A stretch of 8,958 bases of DNA, from contig JAEYHP010000101.1 of assembly GCA_023409435.1 (NCBI GenBank), positions 1 to 8,958 on the forward strand, written 5' to 3'. Both the position numbers and the translations under genes were made by a program. The DNA comes from Bacillota bacterium. GTDB taxonomy: Bacteria; Bacillota; Clostridia; Christensenellales; CAG-138. The notes under the pieces were generated by a model. That model worked only from the letters and a program-made list of their open reading frames with translations, was not told the DNA's origin and searched no databases. This document shows, in pieces, positions 1 through 6,707 of the stretch (positions are counted from its first letter, which is position 1; the number at the start of each line of letters is the position of its first letter).

Positions 1-1
1 T

Positions 2-1171
2 ATCTCCAGTGTAGATCTTGTGGTGGTCAGCCCCGGCGTTTCGCTTTTTCAGCCGTTTGTACACGAAGCCCGCGCCGCCGGTATCGAGGTAATCAGCGAA
101 ATCGAGCTGGGCTGGCGGTATGCGAAAGGCGAGTTTTTGTGCATCACCGGCACCAACGGCAAGACGACCTGCACCGCGCTTACCGGGGAGATATTTAAAG
201 CCGCTGGCAGGAACACGTTTGTCTTAGGCAATATTGGTACGCCTATCACGCAGCGCGCGCGCGAAACCCGGGAAGGCGACGTGATCGTGGCGGAAACGGC
301 GGCGCTGCAGCTCGAAGGTAACTTGTTCTTCCACGCGAAGGCAGCGGCGGTCTGCAACATCACGGAGGACCATCTGGACCGGTTTTTGACCATGGAAAAC
401 TATATTGCTGCGAAATGCAAGATATTCGACAATCAGACGGCGGACGATTTTGCAATACTTAATTACGACGACCCTGTCGTACGGGATATGGCGGCAAAGA
501 CCCCTGCGAGGAAGCTCTATTTCTCCCGTCGGGAAGAGGTGGAGGAAGGCGTGTACTCGAATGGGCAGGAGGTGCGCTACCGCTTTGGCGGGAAGGAAGG
601 CGTGCTGTGCCTGCAAAGCGAAATCCGCATTCCCGGCGCGCACAATCTTGAAAACGCCATGCTGTGCGCCTGCATCGCGCTCTCGCGGGGCGTTGAACCG
701 GCCGTGATCCGCGAAACCCTGATGACGTTCCCGGGTGTGGAGCACAGGATAGAGTTCGTCTGTGAGCGTCAGGGCATTCGCTACATCAACGACAGCAAGG
801 GCACCAACCCGGACAGTACCATCAAGGCGGTCGCCGCCATGGACCGGCCGACGGTGCTTCTTTTGGGCGGGTACGACAAGCACAGCTCGTTTGACGAGCT
901 GTTTGCCGTTATGATGCAAAGCCGCGTGAAGGCTGCGGTGGCATTGGGCAAGACGGCGGAAAAGATACTGGATGCTGCCCGGCGCGCGGGATTTTCAAAC
1001 ATCGTCCACTGCACGGGCGGCTTTGAGGAAGCGGTGAATATGGCGCGGGAGCTTGCTTCCCCCGGCGATACGGTGCTGCTTTCCCCGGCCTGCGCAAGCT
1101 GGGACATGTTCGATAATTTTGAGCAGCGCGGCCGCGTGTTTAAAGACATCGCAATGACGTACCTGGCGTGA
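2..1171 (+). CDS. murD: UDP-N-acetylmuramoylalanine--D-glutamate ligase MurD, 5' end missing
   Basis: This cytoplasmic ATP-dependent ligase adds D-glutamate to UDP-MurNAc-L-alanine, a step in peptidoglycan precursor synthesis. The reading frame is open to the left edge, so the gene starts upstream; 389 residues are visible and roughly 60 N-terminal residues (part of the UDP-binding domain) are missing. The family marks appear in order: VVVSPGVS near the edge, the ATP-binding loop GTNGKTT at 149-169 with its lysine codon at 161, the HLDR motif from 371 at the end of an ITEDHLDR segment, DSKGTN from 791, the LLLGGYDK segment near 858-881, and the C-terminal LSPACASWDMF followed by FEQRGRVF. The GTG at 20 is an internal codon, because the frame before it (ISSVDL) continues the conserved strand. 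Ligase identity is clear; MurD rather than MurC/E/F rests on the SPG and SPACASWDMF signatures. Confidence 0.96.
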   Translation: MSSVDLVVVSPGVSLFQPFVHEARAAGIEVISEIELGWRYAKGEFLCITGTNGKTTCTALTGEIFKAAGRNTFVLGNIGTPITQRARETREGDVIVAETAALQLEGNLFFHAKAAAVCNITEDHLDRFLTMENYIAAKCKIFDNQTADDFAILNYDDPVVRDMAAKTPARKLYFSRREEVEEGVYSNGQEVRYRFGGKEGVLCLQSEIRIPGAHNLENAMLCACIALSRGVEPAVIRETLMTFPGVEHRIEFVCERQGIRYINDSKGTNPDSTIKAVAAMDRPTVLLLGGYDKHSSFDELFAVMMQSRVKAAVALGKTAEKILDAARRAGFSNIVHCTGGFEEAVNMARELASPGDTVLLSPACASWDMFDNFEQRGRVFKDIAMTYLA

Positions 1172-1208
1172 CGGGATTCTGGCATACGGAAAAAATGGCG
1201 TGACCATA

Positions 1209-1226
1209 TTCCGGCGCGTGCCGGAA
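1209..1226 (+). other. Perfect hairpin in the murD-ftsW spacer
   Basis: TTCCGGC (1209-1215) and GCCGGAA (1220-1226) form a 7-bp perfect stem with a 4-base loop. No T-run follows on the + strand, so it is not a standard intrinsic terminator. It could be an RNA processing or stability element, a protein site, or a copy of a dispersed repeat. The structure is seen directly; any role is unknown. Confidence 0.5.
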
Positions 1227-1249
1227 AATGTAAGGAATAAAAGGCATAT

Positions 1250-1273
1250 CCGCCCGCATAGGATGAAGGGCGG
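1250..1273 (+). other. Second inverted repeat just upstream of ftsW
   Basis: CCGCCC (1250-1255) pairs with GGGCGG (1268-1273) around a 12-base loop. It ends ten bases before the AAGGAG sequence at 1283-1288 that serves the GTG start of ftsW. It has no T-run. It may stabilise the message or influence ftsW translation, but nothing shows this. Confidence 0.35.
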
Positions 1274-1293
1274 TATTGACGTAAGGAGCGGGA

Positions 1294-2427
1294 GTGCGGG
1301 AGGAAGCCTATAGTATGGAGCGGGGCTTGAAAAAAGCAAAACCGGGGCGCATGGATTTTGGCATCCTGTTTGTGGTGCTTTTGTTGTGTGCCATCGGTCT
1401 TGTCATGGTGTTCTCCGCCAGCTACTATTCCGCGCAGGAAAAAATCGGGGATTCGCTGTTCTATGTCCGCAAGCAGGCAATTTACCTTGCCCTTTCCATC
1501 CCCGTCATGTTCCTTCTTACGCGGATCGACTACCATGTGCTCGATAAGCTCAAAACCCCGATCCTGCTGGTATGCGGCGTTCTGCTCGTTGCGGTGCTGC
1601 TCTTTGGCAGCGAATACAACGGCGCGAAGCGCTGGCTTTCCATCGCGGGGCAGAGCATACAGCCCTCCGAGGTAGCGAAGTTCGGCATGATGATCTACAT
1701 GAGCGCATTTATGGCCAGCCGCCAGCATCTGATGAAGGATTTCTTCAAAGGGCTCCTGCCCATGCTGCTGGTGTTGGGCATCATCTGCGGACTCATCATG
1801 CTCCAGCCCAACATGTCAATGGCCGTTATCATCGGCATGATGGGCATCGCCATGCTGTATGTGGGCGGCGCGGATTTTAAGTACATCGCGCTGATGATGC
1901 TGGGCGGCGTAGGGCTGTTCATATTGCTTGCCGTAATCGAGCCTTACCGGTATGCACGGCTTGTAAGCTTTACCGATCCGTGGAAGGATTCTTCCGGCAC
2001 GGGCTACCAGCTCATACAGTCCCTCTATGCTTTAGGTGCGGGCGGCCTGTTCGGGCAGGGGTTGAGCAACAGCCGCCAGAAACTATTGTACCTGACGTTC
2101 GGGGAAAGCGACTTTGTGTATTCCATCGTCGGGGAAGAGCTTGGGTTTATCGGCGCCGCGGTGGTGCTGCTGCTGTATTTGTTCATCGTATACCGCGGCA
2201 TCCGCGTGGCGTTAAAGTGCAAGGACCGCTTCGGAAGCCTGCTCGCCGCGGGGATCACAATCGTATTTGCGCTGCAGGTCGCGGTGAATGTGGGCGTTGT
2301 CACAGGGGTTATGCCCACCACCGGCCAGGCGATGCCGTTTATCAGCGCGGGGGGCAGCTCTTTGCTGATTTTTATGAGCGCAATGGGCGTCCTGCTAAAC
2401 ATTTCGCGTCATACATCCGAATTATAA
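1294..2427 (+). CDS. ftsW: Septal peptidoglycan polymerase FtsW (SEDS family; SpoVE-like)
   Basis: This is a polytopic membrane protein of 377 residues, a normal length for the FtsW/RodA/SpoVE family. These enzymes polymerise lipid II into glycan strands with a partner penicillin-binding protein. Its sequence is mostly hydrophobic helices, and the family blocks are present: GAKRW followed by IQPSEVAKF, the MLQPNMS segment, DPW-(x)5-GYQLIQSLYALGAGG, SDF-(x)4-VGEELGFIG, and PTTGQAMPFISAGGSSL near the end. The aspartate at 2110-2112 (residue 273) matches the catalytic Asp of the usual TDF motif. Two starts are plausible: GTG 1294 with AAGGAG at 1283-1288, five bases away, and ATG 1315 with GGAGG at 1299-1303, eleven bases away. 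I keep GTG; using ATG removes seven residues. Position between murD and murA argues for FtsW, but a SpoVE role in spore cortex synthesis cannot be excluded. Confidence 0.94.
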   Translation: MREEAYSMERGLKKAKPGRMDFGILFVVLLLCAIGLVMVFSASYYSAQEKIGDSLFYVRKQAIYLALSIPVMFLLTRIDYHVLDKLKTPILLVCGVLLVAVLLFGSEYNGAKRWLSIAGQSIQPSEVAKFGMMIYMSAFMASRQHLMKDFFKGLLPMLLVLGIICGLIMLQPNMSMAVIIGMMGIAMLYVGGADFKYIALMMLGGVGLFILLAVIEPYRYARLVSFTDPWKDSSGTGYQLIQSLYALGAGGLFGQGLSNSRQKLLYLTFGESDFVYSIVGEELGFIGAAVVLLLYLFIVYRGIRVALKCKDRFGSLLAAGITIVFALQVAVNVGVVTGVMPTTGQAMPFISAGGSSLLIFMSAMGVLLNISRHTSEL

Positions 2428-2462
2428 AGTACTGGCTTTGAAGCAAGGAACAGGGGACATGG

Positions 2463-2492
2463 GTGCCGAAACGCAGGTACGGCACGTTTTTT
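2463..2492 (+). terminator. Probable intrinsic terminator between ftsW and murA
   Basis: GTGCCG (2463-2468) pairs perfectly with CGGCAC (2480-2485) across an 11-base loop, followed by G and six T (2487-2492). This is the form of a rho-independent terminator, though the stem is short and the loop large, so it is probably partial. It lies 36 bases after the ftsW stop and would separate or attenuate transcription into murA. Confidence 0.55.
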
Positions 2493-2495
2493 CAA

Positions 2496-2533
2496 CCGGA
2501 TGCATAAGATGAAATTGTTCGCGAGCCATCCGG
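2496..2533 (+). promoter_or_regulatory. Inverted repeat covering part of the murA ribosome binding site
   Basis: CCGGATG (2496-2502) is perfectly complementary to CATCCGG (2527-2533), with a 24-base loop. The last two bases of the right arm are the first two of the murA Shine-Dalgarno GGAGG (2532-2536). Folding would hide part of that site and could lower murA translation. The complementarity is seen in the sequence; regulation is inferred, and the large loop limits its stability. Confidence 0.35.
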
Positions 2534-2545
2534 AGGTGAAATTTG

Positions 2546-3808
2546 ATGTCCCGTATCATTGTGGCGGGCGGGTCGCCGCTTTGCGGCGAGCTGAACGCGC
2601 CAGGCGCCAAAAATGCCGCGCTGCCCATCTTAGCGGCCGCGCTATTGGCGCAGCATCCAGTGCGTTTAATCGATTGTCCGCGCCTGAGCGACGTATACAA
2701 CATGATAGAGCTGTTGCGCGCGCTTGGCTGCACGATCTCCTGGGAGGGGAATGTCCTAGTAATAGACCCGCGGGACGCGCAGTGCCATGAGCTTCCGGAG
2801 CACCTGTCCAAGTCCCTCAGGTCCTCGATATTCCTGCTTGGCCCCATGGTCGGGAAGTTCGGCCGGGCAATTGCGACATTTCCGGGCGGCTGCGATATCG
2901 GGCTAAGGCCTATCGACCTCCACATCACGGCACTGGGCGCTCTTGGCGTAGAAATCGAGGAATCCTTCGGGACTATCCGCTGCGTGGGCGGCAATTTAAG
3001 CGGTGCGCACATCCATTTGGATTATCCGAGCGTGGGCGCGACGGAAAACGCTATGATGGCGGCCGTTTCCGCCCGCGGGGAAACCGTGATACAGAACGCC
3101 GCGCGCGAGCCGGAGATTGTGGATTTGCAGAACTTCCTCTGCGCGCTTGGCTATACGGTAAAGGGAGCGGGAAGTTCCGCCATTCAAATACAGGGCGGCT
3201 GCGACCCCAAGCCGGTGGAACACCGTATCATGGCGGACCGTATCGTCACCGGCACCTATTTGTGCGGGGCGGCCATTACCGGTGGAGACGTCTGCATCCG
3301 CGGCATCGCGCCCGAGCACCTGGGCAGCGTTATCAGCAAGCTCAGGGAGGCGGGCTGCGAGGTGCAGTTCGGCGCAAACTACCTGAGGGTTATCGGCCCC
3401 AAACGCCCGCGCGAATTAAAGCGCGTGGAAACGCTGCCGCACCCCGGCTTTCCCACCGACATGCAGGCGCAGATATTCGCGCTGTGCACGGTGGCGGACG
3501 GTACTTCCGTCATCGCGGAAAACGTGTTCGATAACCGGTTCAAGCATGCTTCGGAGCTGACGCGTATGGGCGCGGAAAGCAGCGTGAACGGGCGTATCGC
3601 GGTCATACGCGGCGTGAAGCGGCTGACGGGAGCGAATGTGGATGCGAGGGATCTGCGCGGCGGGGCGGCATTGATACTGGCCGGGCTTCGCGCGGAAGGG
3701 GAAACGGTGGTACACGGCGCGGAGCATGTGGATCGCGGCTACGAAAACATAGAACGCGATCTTGCGGCGCTGGGCGCCAATATTCACAGACAGGAAGAAG
3801 CGCTTTGA
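2546..3808 (+). CDS. murA: UDP-N-acetylglucosamine 1-carboxyvinyltransferase MurA
   Basis: MurA transfers enolpyruvate from phosphoenolpyruvate to UDP-GlcNAc in the cytoplasm, the first committed step of peptidoglycan synthesis and the target of fosfomycin. The 420-residue length is typical. Visible signatures are GAKNAALPIL near residue 21, LRSSIFLLGP, the catalytic loop GGCDIGLRPIDLH with cysteine at residue 116 (codon 2891), GFPTDMQAQ with aspartate 305 (codon 3458, same number as the catalytic Asp of E. coli MurA), and DLRGGAALILAGL near the end. Cysteine at the active site, not aspartate, predicts fosfomycin sensitivity. ATG 2546 is chosen because GGAGGTGA begins at 2532 with suitable spacing; a TTG directly before it (2543) is too close to add anything. 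Many Gram-positives have two murA paralogues, so this may be one of two copies. ftsQ starts nine bases after its stop. Confidence 0.97.
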   Translation: MSRIIVAGGSPLCGELNAPGAKNAALPILAAALLAQHPVRLIDCPRLSDVYNMIELLRALGCTISWEGNVLVIDPRDAQCHELPEHLSKSLRSSIFLLGPMVGKFGRAIATFPGGCDIGLRPIDLHITALGALGVEIEESFGTIRCVGGNLSGAHIHLDYPSVGATENAMMAAVSARGETVIQNAAREPEIVDLQNFLCALGYTVKGAGSSAIQIQGGCDPKPVEHRIMADRIVTGTYLCGAAITGGDVCIRGIAPEHLGSVISKLREAGCEVQFGANYLRVIGPKRPRELKRVETLPHPGFPTDMQAQIFALCTVADGTSVIAENVFDNRFKHASELTRMGAESSVNGRIAVIRGVKRLTGANVDARDLRGGAALILAGLRAEGETVVHGAEHVDRGYENIERDLAALGANIHRQEEAL

Positions 3809-3817
3809 GGAAGCTGA

Positions 3818-5242
3818 ATGCAAAACAAAGGAACCGGCGGAAATAGCTCCAAAAGAGGGCCTCAAAATACGCGGGTATATGCGCCCACGCACCGCACGGG
3901 CGCGTCCCCGGCTGCCGGTATGGGACAAGCCCCGGCGTCAAGACAGGCAAATAAATATTCTCCGGATCATACCGGAATGCGGCAGCCCGCAGGCAGGCAG
4001 GAGCCCACCCGGCGGCAAGAGCCCCCACGGACGAAACCCACCGAGCGGTATGCCCCTGTCCCGCCCAAAAAAGAAGTACAGGAAAGACCCTCCCGCAATA
4101 CAGCCTATGCGCCGCGGCAGGAAAGAGGCGCAGCGCAGTTTAGCGTCTACGAATCAAAGAAAAGGCCCCCTTCAAAAGACGCCGGGAAGTTTGGCCGCGC
4201 GAAGGAATCGGGCCGGAAAAGAAGCGGACAAGCAGGGGCAGCAGCGAGCCTTCACCGCCTCGAAAGCATCAACGAGGCGGAAAAAGCGCGCGAACGTGAG
4301 CTTGTCCGGCAAAAAAAGAAGGAAAAGAAAGCGCAGAAGCAACCGGTGAATCCCAAAAGGCTGATTGCCTGGGGCATTGCCGGGGTTTCCGCTGCCGCGT
4401 TGCTGCTGTTAAGCTATTTTTTGTTCCTGCTGCAGACGGTGGAAGTGGACGGCAACGGGGTATATGCGGATGAAAGCATCGTTGAGCTTTCCGGCCTGAA
4501 CAAGGGGGCGCATATGCTGCTGTGCGACACGGCCGAGGTCAAAAGAAATATCGAGAAAAACCCGTATCTTCAGGTAAAGTCCGTTGTGAAAGAGCTGCCC
4601 GGCTCCATACGCATCACGGTTGCAGAGCGGCAGGAAGTGGCGGCGATCCGAAGCCAAGAGTACGACGTCATCATAGACGACACCGGGCATGTGCTCTCCA
4701 TCGGAAAAGGCAGCGATTTATCAGAGCTTTTGCTGGTGTTCGGCATGTCCAACATCGGGTTCGAGGTGAACGAGCAGATCGGCACGAAAAGCGATCTGCA
4801 GACCCAGGCGCTGCTTTCGCTTATCAAGGAGCTGCAAAATGTCGATCTAATAAAGGACGTGACCCGGGTGGACCTTTCCAACCCCCTCAATGTCCGCCTG
4901 TACACCAAAGAGAACATTACCGTGATGCTTGGCCAGCCGGACGGGCTTTCTGAAAAGCTTGCTTGGATGCGGGACGCGCTGCCCTCGCTGCGTAAAAGCG
5001 GGGTTTCGGGCGGGACGCTTGACGTAAGCGCAAGAGGCGGGGCAATTTACGCCCCGGCGCAAGCTACCCCCTCGTCGCTGGAGACACCCGAAGAAGGCAC
5101 GGCGGAAGGAACGGGGCAGGATACGCCGCCCAATACAGAAACCGGAGAAACGCTGCCGGAAGATCCGCCGGAATCTGAAGATAACGGCCAGCAGGAGGAG
5201 CCCCTCGAAGAGTCGCCGGACGGTGGGACTCAAGGCGCCTAA
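3818..5242 (+). CDS. ftsQ: Cell division protein FtsQ/DivIB with long N- and C-terminal tails
   Basis: FtsQ/DivIB is a bitopic membrane protein of the divisome that scaffolds FtsL and FtsB/DivIC. Here residues 1-181 are a Lys/Arg/Pro/Gln-rich, probably disordered cytoplasmic region with a charged, likely helical stretch at about 148-175. One membrane segment spans about 182-205 (LIAWGIAGVSAAALLLLSYF and on). A POTRA domain follows from about 206 to 271, beginning TVEVDGN and ending with ELPGSIRITVAER. The FtsQ-type beta domain runs to about 411. Residues 412-474 form an acidic Pro/Glu/Thr/Gly tail. At 474 residues it is far longer than usual; B. subtilis DivIB has about 260. The start ATG has GAGG at 3807-3810 inside the end of murA, so translation is probably coupled. 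Domain order makes the family call firm; the tails have no function I can name. Confidence 0.9.
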   Translation: MQNKGTGGNSSKRGPQNTRVYAPTHRTGASPAAGMGQAPASRQANKYSPDHTGMRQPAGRQEPTRRQEPPRTKPTERYAPVPPKKEVQERPSRNTAYAPRQERGAAQFSVYESKKRPPSKDAGKFGRAKESGRKRSGQAGAAASLHRLESINEAEKARERELVRQKKKEKKAQKQPVNPKRLIAWGIAGVSAAALLLLSYFLFLLQTVEVDGNGVYADESIVELSGLNKGAHMLLCDTAEVKRNIEKNPYLQVKSVVKELPGSIRITVAERQEVAAIRSQEYDVIIDDTGHVLSIGKGSDLSELLLVFGMSNIGFEVNEQIGTKSDLQTQALLSLIKELQNVDLIKDVTRVDLSNPLNVRLYTKENITVMLGQPDGLSEKLAWMRDALPSLRKSGVSGGTLDVSARGGAIYAPAQATPSSLETPEEGTAEGTGQDTPPNTETGETLPEDPPESEDNGQQEEPLEESPDGGTQGA

Positions 5243-5331
5243 AGCGGCGCTAAAAAATCGCGCAAAAAGGCCCTCATATCCCATGTCGGCATGGATATAT
5301 ATGGGTTACCATGGAACATTTTGTACTCCCG

Positions 5332-5361
5332 TTGCACAAAGCATACCAAATATGGTATATT
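5332..5361 (+). promoter_or_regulatory. Candidate vegetative promoter for ftsA-ftsZ
   Basis: A -35-like TTGCAC (5332-5337) and a -10-like TATATT (5356-5361) are 18 bases apart, in a distinctly AT-rich spacer within GC-rich DNA. The -10 matches the consensus at five of six positions, the -35 only at three. Transcription would begin near 5368 and give a leader of about 50 bases before ftsA. The assignment is by eye. Confidence 0.5.
5343..5358. promoter_or_regulatory. 16-base palindrome in the ftsA promoter, possible operator
   Basis: ATACCA (5343-5348), spacer AATA, and TGGTAT (5353-5358) form a perfect 6-bp inverted repeat. It sits between the candidate -35 and -10 and overlaps the first half of the -10, where a repressor would block polymerase. 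The symmetry is direct observation; no regulator is known from the window. Confidence 0.4.
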
Positions 5362-5390
5362 GTCTTTGTGTACGTATGGCCAATCCAACA

Positions 5391-5401
5391 ATACCAAATA
5401 T
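5391..5401 (+). repeat. Second copy of an 11-base element from the ftsA promoter
   Basis: ATACCAAATAT at 5391-5401 repeats exactly the bases at 5343-5353, 48 bases downstream. It lies just before the ftsA ribosome binding site. It holds one half-site of the upstream palindrome and could be an auxiliary operator. Confidence 0.4.
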
Positions 5402-5416
5402 ACGGAGGAAACACCG

Positions 5417-6595
5417 TTGAAGCATGCAGTGGTGCTTGACATTGGCAGCTCCAAAGTTGCCAGCATGTGTGCGGGCCGTGCCGGACAGGACGGTTTGGTG
5501 GTCTACGGAGCGGATGTAAGAAACTATTCCGGCTACCGTTTTGGCGTGTTCAACAATATCAAAGAATTGCAACGCGCGATTATGGAAAGCCTGCAATCGA
5601 CACAGCGTGAATGCGGGTTTAAACTCCGGGAAGTTTCCGTTTCCGTTCCCGCGCCGTTTTCCAGGTTATACGTTGGAACAGGCACGCTTTCGTTCGATTC
5701 TGCGCCAAAACGCATAACCGGCGCGGATATCGACATGCTAATCAATACATCGCTTCCCAAACAGCCGCCCGAAGGCTGCAGGCTCATACACAGCACGCCC
5801 TATTCCTTTGTGCTGGATGGGGTGGCAAAAAATGAGCTGCCGCCTAACGCCTCGGCTTCCCGGATCGAGGCGATGGTCTCGCATGTGTATGTATGCGAGA
5901 AGTTTTTGAAGCCGGTGCAGGAAGCAATTGAGCAGATGCACCTGCGTGCGGGGGTCTGCATCAGCGCGCCGCTCGCTTCGGCTTTGATGCTGATACCGGA
6001 AAAGGACAGGCGCAGGCCCACGGTGCTGCTTGATGTCGGCTATACTCATACGGATGTGAGCGTGGTATTGAATTCCGCCATCGTCGCATCGGATACCGTG
6101 GAGCTTGGCGGAATGCACTTTGCAAACGACATCGCGTACGGGCTCAATATTTCTCAAACCGCGGCGGAGCAGGTAAAGCGCAAGTACGTGTTCTCGCAGG
6201 ATTATCAGGACAGTACGGAGCTGATCCGTACCGCCGAGGGTACAAAGAGCGTGGAGCGCGCCACCATCCAATACATCATTGAGGAACGCGCGAAAGAGCT
6301 TTGTTTCCTGGCGGACGATACCATGCGGGAGCTCGGCGTCGATACGGATAAGCAGCCTTCCATCTGCCTATCTGGCGGCGGCCTTGCCCTGATGCGCGGC
6401 AGCCGCGAATACCTTGAGGAGATGCTTGGCGCTACAGTCCGCAAGGACATGCCCTGGATGCCGCGCATGAATTCCCCCAATTATGCGAGCGTGTTCGGCA
6501 CCATGGAATTTGTTCTGCATACCGCCGACGAGGACGCCTACGCCCAGAGCGAAGGTGGCGTACTGCAGAGATTAAAAGAACTTTTTGTGAAATAG
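5417..6595 (+). CDS. ftsA: Cell division protein FtsA (actin-like, membrane tether of FtsZ)
   Basis: FtsA is an actin-fold ATPase that anchors FtsZ filaments to the membrane. The 392-residue protein shows the phosphate-1 motif VVLDIGSSKV at residues 5-14, the phosphate-2 motif LLDVGYTHTD with aspartate 206, and the adenosine motif LSGGG at 318-322. The FtsA-specific 1C region lies between, around residues 65-160. The last 13 residues (GGVLQRLKELFVK) look like the usual C-terminal amphipathic membrane-targeting helix. The TTG at 5417 is chosen because GGAGG (5404-5408) lies eight bases before it and the protein then starts right at the first actin strand; the in-frame ATG at 5291 would add 42 non-conserved residues encoded by promoter DNA. 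It is about 50 residues shorter than B. subtilis FtsA and rather divergent, but adjacency to ftsZ and the terminal helix support the name. Confidence 0.9.
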   Translation: MKHAVVLDIGSSKVASMCAGRAGQDGLVVYGADVRNYSGYRFGVFNNIKELQRAIMESLQSTQRECGFKLREVSVSVPAPFSRLYVGTGTLSFDSAPKRITGADIDMLINTSLPKQPPEGCRLIHSTPYSFVLDGVAKNELPPNASASRIEAMVSHVYVCEKFLKPVQEAIEQMHLRAGVCISAPLASALMLIPEKDRRRPTVLLDVGYTHTDVSVVLNSAIVASDTVELGGMHFANDIAYGLNISQTAAEQVKRKYVFSQDYQDSTELIRTAEGTKSVERATIQYIIEERAKELCFLADDTMRELGVDTDKQPSICLSGGGLALMRGSREYLEEMLGATVRKDMPWMPRMNSPNYASVFGTMEFVLHTADEDAYAQSEGGVLQRLKELFVK

Positions 6596-6642
6596 GGCGC
6601 GAAGGCATTTTCTGCGCGCTGAAATGAAGGTAAAATAAATTT

Positions 6643-6662
6643 GTTCTTTCATGAAAACGAAC
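6643..6662. other. Palindrome in the ftsA-ftsZ spacer
   Basis: TTTCATGAAA (6647-6656) is a perfect 10-base palindrome, flanked by GTTC (6643-6646) and GAAC (6659-6662), which are complementary apart from a two-base bulge. It lies in the 112-base gap before ftsZ, downstream of an AT-rich stretch with a weak -10-like TAAAAT (6631-6636). It could be an operator or an RNA stem; there is no T-run. Confidence 0.3.
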
Positions 6663-6707
6663 TAACATGGGCTCATTCAACCGGCCTTTAATAAAGGGGG
6701 AAGCGGA

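Noticed and set aside
781..1728. A 315-codon minus-strand frame across murD and ftsW
   Set aside because: It is antisense to two conserved genes with intact motifs, and the product shows no recognisable domain. It is explained by GC-rich codon use on the + strand.
3762..4349. A 195-codon + strand frame overlapping the end of murA and the start of ftsQ
   Set aside because: It is out of frame with both genes and has only low-complexity Lys/Arg/Pro sequence. It is open because the ftsQ tail has biased composition; it has no convincing ribosome site.
5235..5250. GCGCC/GGCGC stem at the ftsQ stop as a terminator
   Set aside because: It is only 5 bp and is followed by an A-run rather than a T-run on the + strand; the opposite strand does not have the right order either.
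5291..5416. An in-frame upstream ATG extending ftsA by 42 residues
   Set aside because: The extension is encoded by the AT-rich promoter spacer and has no family similarity. GGAGG at 5404-5408 fits the TTG at 5417.
6597..6619. GCGCG/CGCGC stem after ftsA as a terminator
   Set aside because: The stem is 5 bp with a 13-base loop and no T-run, so read-through into ftsZ is expected.
6626..6656. A sigma-H-like promoter before ftsZ, as in B. subtilis ftsAZ
   Set aside because: GAAGGTAAA resembles a -35, but no GAAT-type -10 lies at the right distance.
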